A DNA stretch of 64,000 bases from Vibrio sp. SCSIO 43135 (GCF_023716665.1 NZ_CP071859.1:930001-994000); one strand, 5' to 3'. Counted from the stretch's first letter, positions 18,121 to 27,896 are shown. Translations and numbers: made by a program. The notes: generated by a model from the letters alone, not told the origin.

Positions 18121-19566
18121 TTAGGTGACAGGCAGGATTCTCATGCAGTTAGTGGAACCTGCTACGTCCATAATATCGCCCTGAGTGATGATCAATATAT
18201 CGCCAAACTCAACCAATTTTCTCTCTTTCAACGATTTCAGTGCTTCTACCGCAACATCAAAGCCAGAACCTACGTCAGTGTCGAAATAGAGCGGCGTCAC
18301 ACCGCGATATAAGCTGCATCGGTTCAGGGTGCTTTCATTGCGAGATAGCGCAAAGAGAGGCAACCCTGAGCTTAAGCGAGACATCATCAAAGCGGTGCGC
18401 CCGGACTCTGTGAGCGCAACCATGCCTTTGATGCCTTCCATATGGTTAGCAGAGTATATGGTTGCCATAGAAACAGTTTCTTCAGCCGTCGCAAAAGTAC
18501 GGTCGATACGATAACTGGAAGCGCTTTCCAATGCTTTCTTCTCGGCACCCACACATACTTCGGCCATCGACTTAACTGTTTCCACTGGGTATGCACCAGC
18601 TGCGGTTTCGCCTGACAGCATAACTGCATCTGTACCATCCAATACTGCGTTGGCAACGTCCATTACCTCTGCACGTGTTGGCATTGGCGCGGTGATCATC
18701 GACTCCATCATTTGTGTTGCGGTAATTACAGTGCGATTAAGCGCTCTGGCACGCTGAATCAGCTGCTTTTGTACCCCAACCAACTCTGGGTCGCCAATTT
18801 CTACACCAAGGTCACCACGAGCCACCATGACGGTATCTGACGCCATGATGATATCGTCAATGTTCTCTTCTGTTGCGACTGTTTCAGCCCGCTCAACTTT
18901 TGCGACCAAGTTGGCCTCTAATCCTGCGTCTCTGGCGAGTCTTCTCGCGTACTTCATATCCTCACCGTTACGTGGGAAGGACACTGCTAAATAGTCCACT
19001 TTGAGTTCAGCTGCTAGTTGGATATCGCGCTTGTCTTTTTCTGTCAGGGCATCAGCTGATAAGCCGCCGCCTTTTTTGTTGATGCCTTTGTTGTTGGAAA
19101 GTGGGCCACCAATAGTGACTGTGGTGTGAACCTTATTGCCATCGACTGCGACGACTTTCAGCTGAACACGACCATCGTCGAGCAGTAAGATATCATTTGG
19201 AGACACGTCGTTTGGTAGCTCTTTGTAGTCGAGTCCTACGGCCTCTTGATCACCTTCACCCGGGCTAAGGTCACTGTCTAGGGTAAACTTGTCGCCTGGT
19301 GTGAGTTGGATTTTTCCATCTTTAAAGGTTGAAACTCGAATCTTAGGACCCTGCAAATCACCAAGAATCGCGACATGAGTTCTGTATTTGGCGGCAATGG
19401 CTCGAACTTTGGCAGTTCGCTGACGGTGGTCATCTGCCGTGCCGTGTGAAAAGTTCATTCTGACTACGTTAACACCCGCTTTAATGATGGCTTCAAGATT
19501 GTCACCTTTATCAGTAGAAGGGCCTAATGTGGCGACTATTTTTGTTCTGCGTTGGGTAGAGGTCAT
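18121..19566 (-). CDS. pykA: Pyruvate kinase (PykA type)
   Basis: Pyruvate kinase converts phosphoenolpyruvate and ADP to pyruvate and ATP, the last step of glycolysis. The 481-residue protein has [13 protein letters not shown] near the N-terminus, NFSHG, the active-site sequence around LVAKVERAE and [12 protein letters not shown], and MQMME-type motif [25 protein letters not shown] is the conserved late A-domain stretch. The extended [15 protein letters not shown] segment and overall similarity point to the PykA (type II, AMP-activated) branch. It is a single gene, divergent from mlc. Confidence 0.95.
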   Translation of the reverse strand: MTSTQRRTKIVATLGPSTDKGDNLEAIIKAGVNVVRMNFSHGTADDHRQRTAKVRAIAAKYRTHVAILGDLQGPKIRVSTFKDGKIQLTPGDKFTLDSDLSPGEGDQEAVGLDYKELPNDVSPNDILLLDDGRVQLKVVAVDGNKVHTTVTIGGPLSNNKGINKKGGGLSADALTEKDKRDIQLAAELKVDYLAVSFPRNGEDMKYARRLARDAGLEANLVAKVERAETVATEENIDDIIMASDTVMVARGDLGVEIGDPELVGVQKQLIQRARALNRTVITATQMMESMITAPMPTRAEVMDVANAVLDGTDAVMLSGETAAGAYPVETVKSMAEVCVGAEKKALESASSYRIDRTFATAEETVSMATIYSANHMEGIKGMVALTESGRTALMMSRLSSGLPLFALSRNESTLNRCSLYRGVTPLYFDTDVGSGFDVAVEALKSLKERKLVEFGDILIITQGDIMDVAGSTNCMRILPVT

Positions 19567-19937
19567 TCTTCACTCCTGTGTCGGACCTAGATTCATTTAG
19601 TATATACACAAGATCCAAGGTTCTGCCGGATTGGGAGTCACGTAACTGGCTTTACTTCAAGGAAAAATGCCTAGGCGTGACGTCTTTCTCAGAGTAAGAA
19701 TTTGTATCGACAAAGTTACTGGTTAGGGGAATAAATTGAGCTTTATTTGTTACGCAGGTTAAGATCATAATTGACCAGAAATATTTCGCACAGAATCTCA
19801 ATAACTCGTCAGTATTTGACTAATTCCGCAAAGATCTATGTTTATACGTGATGCTTGTCACGGTGATATGTCAAAGCGCTTCACAATTACTTCGCAAAGT
19901 AAAAAAATTGCCAGGTTGTTGATTTTTGGAGTGCGCA
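19567..19937. promoter_or_regulatory. pykA-mlc divergent control region
   Basis: This 371-base region holds the promoters of pykA (minus) and mlc (plus). No ORF worth calling lies in it. The clearest site is the CRP-like palindrome listed separately. A symmetrical TCAAAGCGCTTCA at 19871-19883 also stands out but is not a close match to a known operator. The ribosome binding site of mlc (TGGAG) lies at about 19927-19931. Confidence 0.5.
19847..19862. promoter_or_regulatory. CRP-like palindrome upstream of mlc
   Basis: CGTGATGCTTGTCACG is a perfect outer palindrome with GTGA-N6-TCAC spacing, matching eight of ten core bases of the CRP consensus TGTGA-N6-TCACA. It lies 76-91 bases before the mlc start. 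E. coli mlc is known to respond to CRP-cAMP, which fits, but no promoter elements were proven here. Confidence 0.55.
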
Positions 19938-21155
19938 ATGTACATGGCCCAACCCGGTCACATTGACCATATTAAGCAGGTCAATGCTGGTCGAGTCTAT
20001 AAACTCATAGACCAAAAAGGTCCGATTTCTCGGATCGATCTCTCTAAAGAGAGTGCGCTTGCGCCTGCCAGTATCACTAAGATTACTCGTGAATTAATCG
20101 AGTCTCACCTTATTCATGAAACCACAGTGCAAGAGGCGACAACTCGTGGTCGCCCAGCGGTTGGTTTGCAAGTGGACAACCAAGGTTGGCAATTTTTGTC
20201 AATGCGACTGGGAAGAGGTTATCTGACCATCGCTCTTCATGAACTTGGTGGTGATGTTCTGATCGATACAAAAATCGACATTCATGAAATTGACCAAGAC
20301 GATGTGCTCGCTAGGTTGCTACATGAAATAGAAGAGTTTTTTCAAACCTACTCAGAGCAACTGGATAGGGTGACAAGCATCGCGATCACACTGCCAGGTT
20401 TAGTGAATTCTGAAGACGGTATTGTGTTGCAAATGCCGCATTACAACGTTGAAAATCTCGCACTTGGTCCTGAAATCTATAAAGCGACTGGCTTGCCCGT
20501 TTTCGTTGCCAACGACACTCGTGCTTGGGCGCTAGCGGAAAAGTTGTTTGGCCATTCGCAAGATAACGACAATTCTGTGCTGATTTCTATTCACCACGGT
20601 TTGGGCGCTGGTATTGTCCTCGATGGCCGCGTTTTGCAAGGCCGTCATGGCAATATTGGTGAGCTAGGCCATATCCAGATCGATCCCAATGGTAAGACAT
20701 GTCACTGCGGCAATATTGGTTGCCTTGAAACCGTAGCGAGTTCTCAAGCCATTCGTGAAGAGGTTGAACAACGTATTGCGAATGGTGAAGAGTCAATCCT
20801 AGCTCAGAATGACTCTATGACTATTGAGTGTATTTGTGCAGCCGCCGCCAACGGTGACCCGTTAGCAGTTGATGTGATTGAGAAACTCGGTCGTTACCTA
20901 GGGTCTGCGATTGCGATCGTTATCAACCTATTTAACCCAGAGAAAATCCTAATCGGCGGGGTAATCAACCAAGCAAAAGAGATTTTGTACCCTGCGATTC
21001 AAACTTGCATCGAAGAGCAAAGCTTACCTGTTTATCACCAAGATCTTGAGCTGGTGGAGTCTCGTTTTTACAAACAGGCAACGATGCCGGGTGCGGCACT
21101 GATTAAACAAGCTTTGTATGATGGCCTCCTTCTTATGAAAGTAATCGAAGGCTAA
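19938..21155 (+). CDS. mlc: Mlc, ROK-family repressor of PTS sugar genes
   Basis: Mlc represses ptsG and related PTS genes and is released when dephosphorylated EIIB-Glc binds it at the membrane. The protein has 405 residues from the ATG at 19938, which has GGAG six bases upstream; a TTG four codons earlier is less likely. The N-terminal winged helix includes QPGHIDHIKQVNAGRVYKLI and ALAPASITKITREL. The ROK domain has the zinc motif CHCGNIGCLE. No sugar-kinase activity is expected. It stands alone between pykA and cheV. Confidence 0.93.
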   Translation: MYMAQPGHIDHIKQVNAGRVYKLIDQKGPISRIDLSKESALAPASITKITRELIESHLIHETTVQEATTRGRPAVGLQVDNQGWQFLSMRLGRGYLTIALHELGGDVLIDTKIDIHEIDQDDVLARLLHEIEEFFQTYSEQLDRVTSIAITLPGLVNSEDGIVLQMPHYNVENLALGPEIYKATGLPVFVANDTRAWALAEKLFGHSQDNDNSVLISIHHGLGAGIVLDGRVLQGRHGNIGELGHIQIDPNGKTCHCGNIGCLETVASSQAIREEVEQRIANGEESILAQNDSMTIECICAAAANGDPLAVDVIEKLGRYLGSAIAIVINLFNPEKILIGGVINQAKEILYPAIQTCIEEQSLPVYHQDLELVESRFYKQATMPGAALIKQALYDGLLLMKVIEG

Positions 21156-21303
21156 TTCGACTTCCCTCACTAGTCAGAATCTTTTTTATCGTGAAGCCAG
21201 CTAACATTGTGGTAACTTTTTAATCTGTCCATTGCGGTTTATGGTGTCTTAGTTTCGCGCTATAGACTATGTTAGTTATAGACAAATATTTTTGAGAGTG
21301 AGT

Positions 21304-22248
21304 ATGTCTGGAGTCCTCAATTCGGTTGACCAACGTACGAATCTAGTCGGAGAAAACCGCCTAGAGTTGTTGCTATTTAGTCTTAACAGCCGACAAATCT
21401 TCGCAATCAACGTTTTTAAAGTCAAAGAGGTGCTGAAGGTACCTGTTCTGACCAAAATGCCTGGTTCTCATTACAACATTACGGGTGTTGCTTCGTTACG
21501 TGGAGAATCGGTTCCTGTCATTGATTTGCGTTCTGCGATTGGTTTCCCACCATCTCGACTTGAAGAGCAAGAACAAAATCTGATCATCACTGAATACAAC
21601 CGTTCGGTTCAGGGGTTTCTCGTAGGGCAAGTGCGTAATATCGTTAATACCGCTTGGACTGAGATTCAGCCGCCGCCTAAGACCGCTGGCCGAGCTAATT
21701 ACCTGACTGCAATCACTCAAATCCAAGATGATGATGTGAGCCACATTGTTGAAATTATCGATGTAGAGAAAGTCCTAGCTGAAATTATCGATTATGACAT
21801 CACTATTTCTGAAGGCGTACTTGATGACGAGTTAGCTGCGCAGATGGTAGGGCGTAATGTTCTTGTCGTAGATGATTCATCGACTGCGCGTACTCAGGTT
21901 AAAGGAACGCTTTCACAATTAGGGCTCAACATTATTGAGTGTAGCGATGGCCTAGAGGCATTGAACTTACTCAAGTCATGGTGTGATGAAGGTAAGAATG
22001 TTGCAAGTGAGCTGCTTTTGATGATCACCGATGCTGAAATGCCAGAAATGGATGGCTATAAGCTGACGCATGAGGTGCGAAGTGACCCGCGTATGAAAGA
22101 TCTGTTTGTGACTCTGAATACTTCACTGAGTGGCAGCTTTAATGAAGCTATGGTTGAAAAAGTAGGCTGCGATCGCTTTATTTCTAAGTTCCAACCAGAC
22201 TTGTTGGTTGAAGTGGCACAAGATAGGTTGAGAAGTTTACTTTCATAA
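21304..22248 (+). CDS. cheV: Chemotaxis protein CheV
   Basis: CheV couples chemoreceptors to CheA through an N-terminal CheW-like domain (about residues 15-160, with GVASLRGESVPVIDL). A C-terminal receiver domain follows at about 184-310. In the receiver the acidic pair is in VVDDSS, the phosphorylatable Asp243 in ITDAEMPEMDG and the conserved Lys in FISKFQPD. The protein has 314 residues from the ATG at 21304, whose opening MSGVLNSVDQRTNLVG is typical; a TTG four codons upstream is the alternative. No other chemotaxis genes are nearby, as is common for Vibrio cheV copies. Confidence 0.93.
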   Translation: MSGVLNSVDQRTNLVGENRLELLLFSLNSRQIFAINVFKVKEVLKVPVLTKMPGSHYNITGVASLRGESVPVIDLRSAIGFPPSRLEEQEQNLIITEYNRSVQGFLVGQVRNIVNTAWTEIQPPPKTAGRANYLTAITQIQDDDVSHIVEIIDVEKVLAEIIDYDITISEGVLDDELAAQMVGRNVLVVDDSSTARTQVKGTLSQLGLNIIECSDGLEALNLLKSWCDEGKNVASELLLMITDAEMPEMDGYKLTHEVRSDPRMKDLFVTLNTSLSGSFNEAMVEKVGCDRFISKFQPDLLVEVAQDRLRSLLS

Positions 22249-22384
22249 CGGCTTTATATGTTATTGCGTACTTTATAGCGGTCGGGTGAATTTTAAGCTA
22301 CAATGGTTTTACTTTTTCGGAATACGAAATAAGTGACACTATCAAACGTTCTTTTTATCCAAATTTTAAGGTAGTTGTAATTCG

Positions 22385-22483
22385 ATGATATGGTTGACGT
22401 CTAAGGTCGTGATGACTTTAAGCCTTTTACTGTATAAGGAATTCAAGAAAAGACGTATGGAAGCGCAAGTTGAGGCGAAGTAA
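22385..22483 (+). CDS. Possible 32-residue small protein
   Basis: A short ORF reads MIWLTSKVVMTLSLLLYKEF and then a charged tail ending in EAQVEAK. It has one hydrophobic N-terminal stretch followed by a basic then mixed region, like a small membrane-anchored peptide. A strong terminator starts about 15 bases after its stop, which suggests it is the last part of a real transcript. The ribosome binding site is poor: AAGG lies some 14 bases upstream. I do not recognise it. It could be a genuine small protein or a chance ORF in the 3' region downstream of cheV. Confidence 0.4.
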   Translation: MIWLTSKVVMTLSLLLYKEFKKRRMEAQVEAK

Positions 22484-22498
22484 CTCAACGCTCAATTT

Positions 22499-22527
22499 AA
22501 AAGGGAGGGTAACCTCCCTTTTGTATT
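22499..22527 (+). terminator. Terminator upstream of dnaE2 3' end
   Basis: AAAAGGGAGGT pairs with ACCTCCCTTTT around a very short loop, followed by GTATTTCT. It ends the plus-strand unit carrying the 32-residue ORF, and its A-rich left side may also serve the dnaE2 operon. Confidence 0.85.
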
Positions 22528-22549
22528 TCTAGGCTCTCTCGGTTCAGGC

Positions 22550-25500
22550 TTAATGGAAATCCCTTGAGCGACTCTTTAGCCCTTCTAGTTTATTGGTTAA
22601 GTCGATCAACCTGCCTGCAATAACATGCGTGACTTCCCCCTCTCGTTCTAATATCCCTTTTACCATCAATACCTTCGCAGTGAGATAAGCTTGCTTTTGA
22701 GCTTGTGCGGTTGCTTTCCAGACCACCACATTAATGTTTCCTGTATCGTCCTCGAGGGTGAAAAAGGTTACGCCAGCAGCGGTTCCGGGTGATTGTTTAC
22801 CTGTAACTACGCCAACCACAGTGACGAGGGACTGATGCTTGGTATGCTGCAGCATTTGCATACGGGTGAAGCGTCCAAGTTGATTGGCTTCATCGAGTAA
22901 GGTGATCGGATGCTTGTTAAGAGAGAGCCCTGTGGAGGCATAGTCCTCTAAAAGTGTCTGCATATCGTTAGGTTGGGTGATATGGGTATCTAGCCTTGCT
23001 ACATGATCTTTAAACAGCGGTAGATCAGAGCAAGAGTCCATCATCGCCCAGCGAGTAGAGTAGCGGTTGTGGGCAAATTCATGCATGGCATTCGCTGAGG
23101 CGAGTAATTCGACATCTCGGCTACTTAGCCCAATATGCTTGAGCTGGCTAGGGTGCTGATAACCAGAGTGAGGGCGTGCTTTAATAAGTTGTTTAACGCC
23201 ATCCAAGCTTAAGCCTTTCACTTGTCGAAGCCCTAATCTAACAGCAAGTTTTCCATTTTGGTTTACCACTCGGTGGTCATAGTGTGAGTGATTGACGCAA
23301 ATCGGTAGGATGCTTAAGTTGTGCCGTTTGGCATCTTGAATCAGTTGAGAGGCGCTGTAAAAACCCATCGGCATACTATTGAGTAGCGCGGTATAGAAAG
23401 CCTCTGGATAATAGAATTTGAGCCATGCAGAGCAATAGGCTAATACCGCGAACGACGCTGAATGACTTTCAGGAAAGCCATATTCACCAAAGCCGCAGAT
23501 TTGGTCGAAAATCCGATTAGCAAACTCCAATTCGTAACCACGGCTGAGCATACCGTCAATCAGTTTGGTTTTAAACTTAGCTAGGTCACCACTTTTTTTC
23601 CAAGCCGCCATCGCTCGGCGTAATTGGTCGGCTTCACCTCCACTAAAGCCTGCTGCAACCATAGCAATTTTGATTACTTGCTCTTGGAAAATAGGAACGC
23701 CCATAGTGCGAGAAAGCACCTCACGTACCTCCTCTGACGGATACTCCACCGGCTCGGTGCCGTTTCGCCGCTTGAGAAATGGGTGCACCATATCACCTTG
23801 GATCGGGCCAGGCCGAACAATAGCAATTTGTATCACAAGATCGTAATAACAGGCAGGCTTTAAACGAGGTAGCATGCTCATCTGTGCACGTGACTCGATT
23901 TGGAACACTCCGACCGTATCGGCTCGCTGAATCATGCCATAGACATTAGGGTCATCCTGCTGGCGAGTAATATCGGCGATCGACAGTTTTCGTCCCTCTA
24001 GTTGCTCAACCAAGGTGAAGCATTTACGAATCGCCGTTAGCATCCCTAATGCCAGCACATCGACTTTCAGTAGGCCTAGGCTCTCTAGATCATCCTTATC
24101 CCATTGGATTACGGTTCTATCATTCATTGACGCATTTTCAACCGGAACCAGCTCATACAAAGGCCCTGATGAAATCACAAACCCGCCAACATGTTGGGAT
24201 AAGTGACGAGGAAACCCCATTATTTCGTTGACCAATTGAATGAATTGCTCGCCTTTCAAGGAATCAGGCTTTAACCCCAGCTCGACAATTTGAGCTTGCC
24301 AACCTGTAGAGCGATCACGGCGATTGACGTTCTTAATGAAGTAGTCGAGTTGGGTTTCATTAATACCTAACGCTTTACCTACATCGCGAATGGCACTCTT
24401 AAAGCGATAGGAAATCACTGTCGCAGCCAGTGCAGCTCGCTCGCGACCATATTTTTGGTAGATATACTGAATGACTTCTTCACGTCTTTCATGCTCGAAG
24501 TCAACGTCAATATCAGGTGGCTCGTTGCGCTCTTTACTGATAAATCGCTCGAACAGCACGGAGACTTGTCTTGGGTCGACGGCGGTGATTTCTAGGCAGT
24601 AACATACAATAGAGTTGGCAGCAGAGCCTCGGCCTTGATACAGGATCCCTTGGTGTTTGGCGAACATCACAATGTCGTGAATGGTCAGGAAGAAAAACGG
24701 ATAGTTAAGTTCTTCAATTAGGTCGAGTTCTTTATCGATCACCGCACTGACCTGCTTAGGAACCCCAGATGGAAAGCGTATTCGTTTGCCGTTTTCGACT
24801 AACTGACGTAAGTGGCTCATTGGAGTGAGCCCGTCGGGAATCAGCTCACTTGGGTATTCATAGCAAAGTTCTTTTAAATGAAATTCGCAGCGACTTGCGA
24901 TGTGGTCTGTTTCAGCTAGCCATGCAGGTTTGAACAGCTTACTGAGTTTTTCCTTACTGCGGAGCGTCCGCTCGGTGTTGGACAACATGTGTTGGCCAAT
25001 AGCATCAACCGACTCTCCTTGCTTAATGGCGGTCAGCGTATGCTGAAGAGGCAATCGAGTCGCGGTATGCATTAGCACCCCACCACACGCTGTGATTGGT
25101 ATTGAATACTCTAGTGAAAGGGTTTCACAGTGCTGAGTGTATTCTTTATCGTCTGCATTAAGGTGACGTTGCAGGCCAATCCAAAGACGATGTGCGTGAT
25201 GCTGAGAAAGCCAGTTACCCCAGTGTTGGTCATGGCTTGTGTGACAAGGTAGCCATAGCACTAAGCAGTGCTTAATTGACATTAAATCCCATTCTGAAAG
25301 CTGATATTCCCCTTTCGGTGAACGTCTACGGGCGTTAGTGATAATACGGCACAGCTCTGCATAGGCTTGGCGGTTCGGGCACAGTAATACCACTTGGCAT
25401 TCGTCAGTGAGCCAAAACATGCTGCCGACAATCAGTTTGATGGCCAACTGGTGATCTTTGATGGCGGTGTATGCGCGCACGACTCCAGCAACCGAGCACT

Positions 25501-25621
25501 CATCGGTAATCGCTAGAGCAGAATAGCGAAGAAAGTCGGCTTGGAGTATGAGTTCCTCTGCGTGGGAAGCGCCAGTGAGAAAAGAAAAATTACTTTGGCA
25601 AAAGAGTTCTGCGTATTTCAT
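22550..25621 (-). CDS. dnaE2: Error-prone DNA polymerase DnaE2
   Basis: DnaE2 (ImuC) is the C-family translesion polymerase of the ImuA-ImuB-DnaE2 mutasome. The 1023-residue protein starts with a PHP domain in which the usual metal-binding histidines are replaced (FCQSNFSFLTGAS), fitting loss of proofreading function. The catalytic aspartates are in EPPDIDVDF and LKVDVLALGML. VHPFLKRRNG and GFPESHSASFA are further polymerase motifs, and an OB-fold lies near the C-terminus (VVGVVTGKQSPGTAAGV). It is the last gene behind imuA and imuB, 18 bases after imuB, under LexA control. Confidence 0.96.
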   Translation of the reverse strand: MKYAELFCQSNFSFLTGASHAEELILQADFLRYSALAITDECSVAGVVRAYTAIKDHQLAIKLIVGSMFWLTDECQVVLLCPNRQAYAELCRIITNARRRSPKGEYQLSEWDLMSIKHCLVLWLPCHTSHDQHWGNWLSQHHAHRLWIGLQRHLNADDKEYTQHCETLSLEYSIPITACGGVLMHTATRLPLQHTLTAIKQGESVDAIGQHMLSNTERTLRSKEKLSKLFKPAWLAETDHIASRCEFHLKELCYEYPSELIPDGLTPMSHLRQLVENGKRIRFPSGVPKQVSAVIDKELDLIEELNYPFFFLTIHDIVMFAKHQGILYQGRGSAANSIVCYCLEITAVDPRQVSVLFERFISKERNEPPDIDVDFEHERREEVIQYIYQKYGRERAALAATVISYRFKSAIRDVGKALGINETQLDYFIKNVNRRDRSTGWQAQIVELGLKPDSLKGEQFIQLVNEIMGFPRHLSQHVGGFVISSGPLYELVPVENASMNDRTVIQWDKDDLESLGLLKVDVLALGMLTAIRKCFTLVEQLEGRKLSIADITRQQDDPNVYGMIQRADTVGVFQIESRAQMSMLPRLKPACYYDLVIQIAIVRPGPIQGDMVHPFLKRRNGTEPVEYPSEEVREVLSRTMGVPIFQEQVIKIAMVAAGFSGGEADQLRRAMAAWKKSGDLAKFKTKLIDGMLSRGYELEFANRIFDQICGFGEYGFPESHSASFAVLAYCSAWLKFYYPEAFYTALLNSMPMGFYSASQLIQDAKRHNLSILPICVNHSHYDHRVVNQNGKLAVRLGLRQVKGLSLDGVKQLIKARPHSGYQHPSQLKHIGLSSRDVELLASANAMHEFAHNRYSTRWAMMDSCSDLPLFKDHVARLDTHITQPNDMQTLLEDYASTGLSLNKHPITLLDEANQLGRFTRMQMLQHTKHQSLVTVVGVVTGKQSPGTAAGVTFFTLEDDTGNINVVVWKATAQAQKQAYLTAKVLMVKGILEREGEVTHVIAGRLIDLTNKLEGLKSRSRDFH

Positions 25622-25639
25622 GGAGAACGGGGCCTTTGC

Positions 25640-27040
25640 CTAGCTAAATTGACCGTGTAGAAACCACTGTTTGTCTTGGTTTCTAAATATCCATAACCAG
25701 CGCCCTTCTTGGCTACGAGCAATGAAATAATCACGAGTCATGTCATCACCGTCCCACCAGCCTGTGACGACTCGTTCTGGGCCTTGCATTAGGCTGACTT
25801 TTTCACACAGTAGCTCTGGTTCTGGCAGCATGATACTAGGGCGAAGCCGGTTTTTTAGCTCGGGTAAAATAACGGTTTGTGCTGGATCGTATAGGCGAGT
25901 GGCTTTGTCTGGGCGAGGGTCGGGTGTCATACAGACTTTGCGAACCTGTTTTTTTCCTAGTTTTGCTTGTAATAGGGAAACGAGCTCTAACTCACTTTGC
26001 TGACCTTTTTTACCTTCAAAGATATCGTCTGCATACGCTTGCTGTTCACCATAGCGCTTGATGGTAAGAGTCAGGCCTTGAACTGGGCCCTCAAGAGTGA
26101 GGGATTCCATACTAAGCTGACATAAACGTGTCCATTGAGCGGCACTGTAATCGCCAATCGCAGACGTAAATGTAATGCTTTGTTCGACTTTATCGCGCTG
26201 GTGAAGGGTTAACTCCAGCTCATAAGCGACCTGATTACGTAGTGTTAGAAACAGCTCAAGTTTTTTTAGCAGCTTGCCTAGTGGCTTTTCTAGCCATTGT
26301 ACGTTTTCAATATCGAATAGCAGTTCCATATAGCTGTGAAACGCTTCTGGTGGGTGGTAGAGGGTAATAGGGTGCTTAAAACGCCCTGTTAGCCGTCCAA
26401 CATAGTTAACTAGATCGATATTAAAGCGTCGTGCCAACTCTTGCAGCGGTAGTTCTAGCAACTCCTGAAGAGTTTGAATACCAACGCGGCTGAGCTGCTC
26501 TAGTTGCTTCTTATCAAGCTCTGTCGAGGCTATTGGGTGCTGTTGGATATTATTTAAGATGGTTTCTTTGTCTAAAGTGATGCTATTGATGTGCGATTTT
26601 GCTAGTAAAATCGCCGAAAATGGAGAAAAACCGGTCGAATATGAATAATTCAATGCCAGCGTGTTTAAGTGTTGGCTGAGGGTATGCCAGTAGTTATCCA
26701 ACCCTTGATATAAAGACAGCATATCGGTGACTTTGAGCAATATTCCTTGTGGGGGAAATAGGGCAATATCCGATGTGATTAAGTACAACCACTGAGCTAT
26801 GTCGGTCAGCGTTTGCTGTTCGATGCGAGCATCATACGGATGCACCTGTAGGTCGGCACATAAAGCGGCAGCGCTTCCTAGGCCTAGGCCTGCCTTGATC
26901 CCTTGCTCTTGTGCGGCAGAGTTGCACTGCACAATTTGGTGCTTCTTTCCTTCGACAATAGCTAACGGCTGTTCATTCTGCTGAGCAAAGAGGGCATCAA
27001 GCTGAAGAGTTGGGAAGTGCAAGTACAACCAGAGCTGCAT
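25640..27040 (-). CDS. imuB: ImuB, Y-family-like mutasome subunit
   Basis: ImuB is a catalytically inactive Y-family homologue that links ImuA and DnaE2 to the beta clamp. The 466-residue protein begins MQLWLYLHFPTLQLDALFAQ, where the acidic catalytic residues of active Y-family polymerases are missing. A helix-hairpin-helix-like region (QLSRVGIQTLQELLELPLQE, ARRFNIDL) and the little-finger domain follow. The C-terminal region (RPDKATRLYDP, EGRWLWIFR) is typical of ImuB. It is followed two bases upstream by imuA on the same strand. Confidence 0.93.
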   Translation of the reverse strand: MQLWLYLHFPTLQLDALFAQQNEQPLAIVEGKKHQIVQCNSAAQEQGIKAGLGLGSAAALCADLQVHPYDARIEQQTLTDIAQWLYLITSDIALFPPQGILLKVTDMLSLYQGLDNYWHTLSQHLNTLALNYSYSTGFSPFSAILLAKSHINSITLDKETILNNIQQHPIASTELDKKQLEQLSRVGIQTLQELLELPLQELARRFNIDLVNYVGRLTGRFKHPITLYHPPEAFHSYMELLFDIENVQWLEKPLGKLLKKLELFLTLRNQVAYELELTLHQRDKVEQSITFTSAIGDYSAAQWTRLCQLSMESLTLEGPVQGLTLTIKRYGEQQAYADDIFEGKKGQQSELELVSLLQAKLGKKQVRKVCMTPDPRPDKATRLYDPAQTVILPELKNRLRPSIMLPEPELLCEKVSLMQGPERVVTGWWDGDDMTRDYFIARSQEGRWLWIFRNQDKQWFLHGQFS

Positions 27041-27042
27041 AC

Positions 27043-27735
27043 CTACCCCTGCTTCATGAGCGGGAATGGGATAACAACCGGTGTTTCCGGCATTAAGGTT
27101 AGGCTAGGCCAAAGCTGACTCATATTGAGGACAAAACTGCCTTGTGGCCACCCGCCTTTGCGCTTGGTAATCGTGATTTCAAGCCCTTCAGGATTAGGGC
27201 GCAGCGTCATACTTAAGCTCACGGGTAATGAGAAAACATTATTAACTTGAGCGAGCTGATACTGGGTTTTGAATAAGAAACTTAAGCAATCACCAGCTTC
27301 ACTGGCGACTTGTAAGCGTCTCACGTGGTGCACTTCAAGATCATCTATCCATAGACACACATTGCTGCACGCTCCACTCTTAAGGCATTGCTCTGCCGCC
27401 CATAACGCTTCTTTAGCGTTATTAGGATAAAGCAATAAGACCTTATTACTATCGATACCCGCATGATGAAGTTGTTCAGCGCAGAGGTAGCCGGGTGGTT
27501 GGACAAACACAGATAACTGATCGCTACGGTTGTGCTTAATGTGTGGGAGCAGCAGCCTAAGTTCACCAATGCCACTGACAGATTGCAGTTCAACAACACC
27601 GCACTTAGGAAAGCCACCTTCAAGCTTTTGATCCAGTAACTCAAAACCAGTTGGAAGATAATCATTGTGGTATTGGGTTTGAGAGCCTTGCCAGACAAGC
27701 TGTTTCTGTTTCAGCTTTTCGATTAATTCATACAT
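27043..27735 (-). CDS. imuA: ImuA, RecA-like mutasome subunit
   Basis: ImuA (SulA/RecA-like) is the first gene of the SOS mutasome cassette and is needed with ImuB and DnaE2 for damage-induced mutagenesis. The protein has 230 residues from the ATG at 27733-27735 (MYELIEKLKQKQLVW); the frame extends to a TTG at 27759, nearly touching the LexA box, so the inner ATG is preferred. LPTGFELLDQKLEGGFPKCG and VELQSVSGIGELRLLLP are the RecA-like core, with a degenerate P-loop. Only two bases separate it from imuB. Confidence 0.88.
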   Translation of the reverse strand: MYELIEKLKQKQLVWQGSQTQYHNDYLPTGFELLDQKLEGGFPKCGVVELQSVSGIGELRLLLPHIKHNRSDQLSVFVQPPGYLCAEQLHHAGIDSNKVLLLYPNNAKEALWAAEQCLKSGACSNVCLWIDDLEVHHVRRLQVASEAGDCLSFLFKTQYQLAQVNNVFSLPVSLSMTLRPNPEGLEITITKRKGGWPQGSFVLNMSQLWPSLTLMPETPVVIPFPLMKQG

Positions 27736-27764
27736 AAATACTTTATCGCTCACATACAAAATAA

Positions 27765-27780
27765 CTGTATATATATACAG
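27765..27780. promoter_or_regulatory. LexA (SOS) box upstream of imuA
   Basis: CTGTATATATATACAG is a perfect match to the CTGT-N8-ACAG gammaproteobacterial LexA box, with an alternating AT centre. It is centred about 37 bases before the imuA ATG and so should control the whole imuA-imuB-dnaE2 unit. Confidence 0.93.
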
Positions 27781-27837
27781 TATAGGTTAAGCAAGTATCG
27801 CTGCAAGAAAAAGATTAATAAATTTTATTTCTAGACA

Positions 27838-27870
27838 ATAAAAAATGCCTTGCGGTTAACGCAAGGCATT
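27838..27870 (-). terminator. yciK terminator
   Basis: Read on the minus strand, AATGCCTTGCG pairs with CGCAAGGCATT around a five-base loop, followed by TTTTATTG. It lies 27 bases after the yciK stop. Confidence 0.88.
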
Positions 27871-27896
27871 CAATGTATTGGGGTTCTTTGATAAAC

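Noticed and set aside
22550..27780. The imuA-imuB-dnaE2 cassette as a mobile element
   Set aside because: No integrase, att repeats or inverted ends; the cassette is a widespread chromosomal SOS unit.
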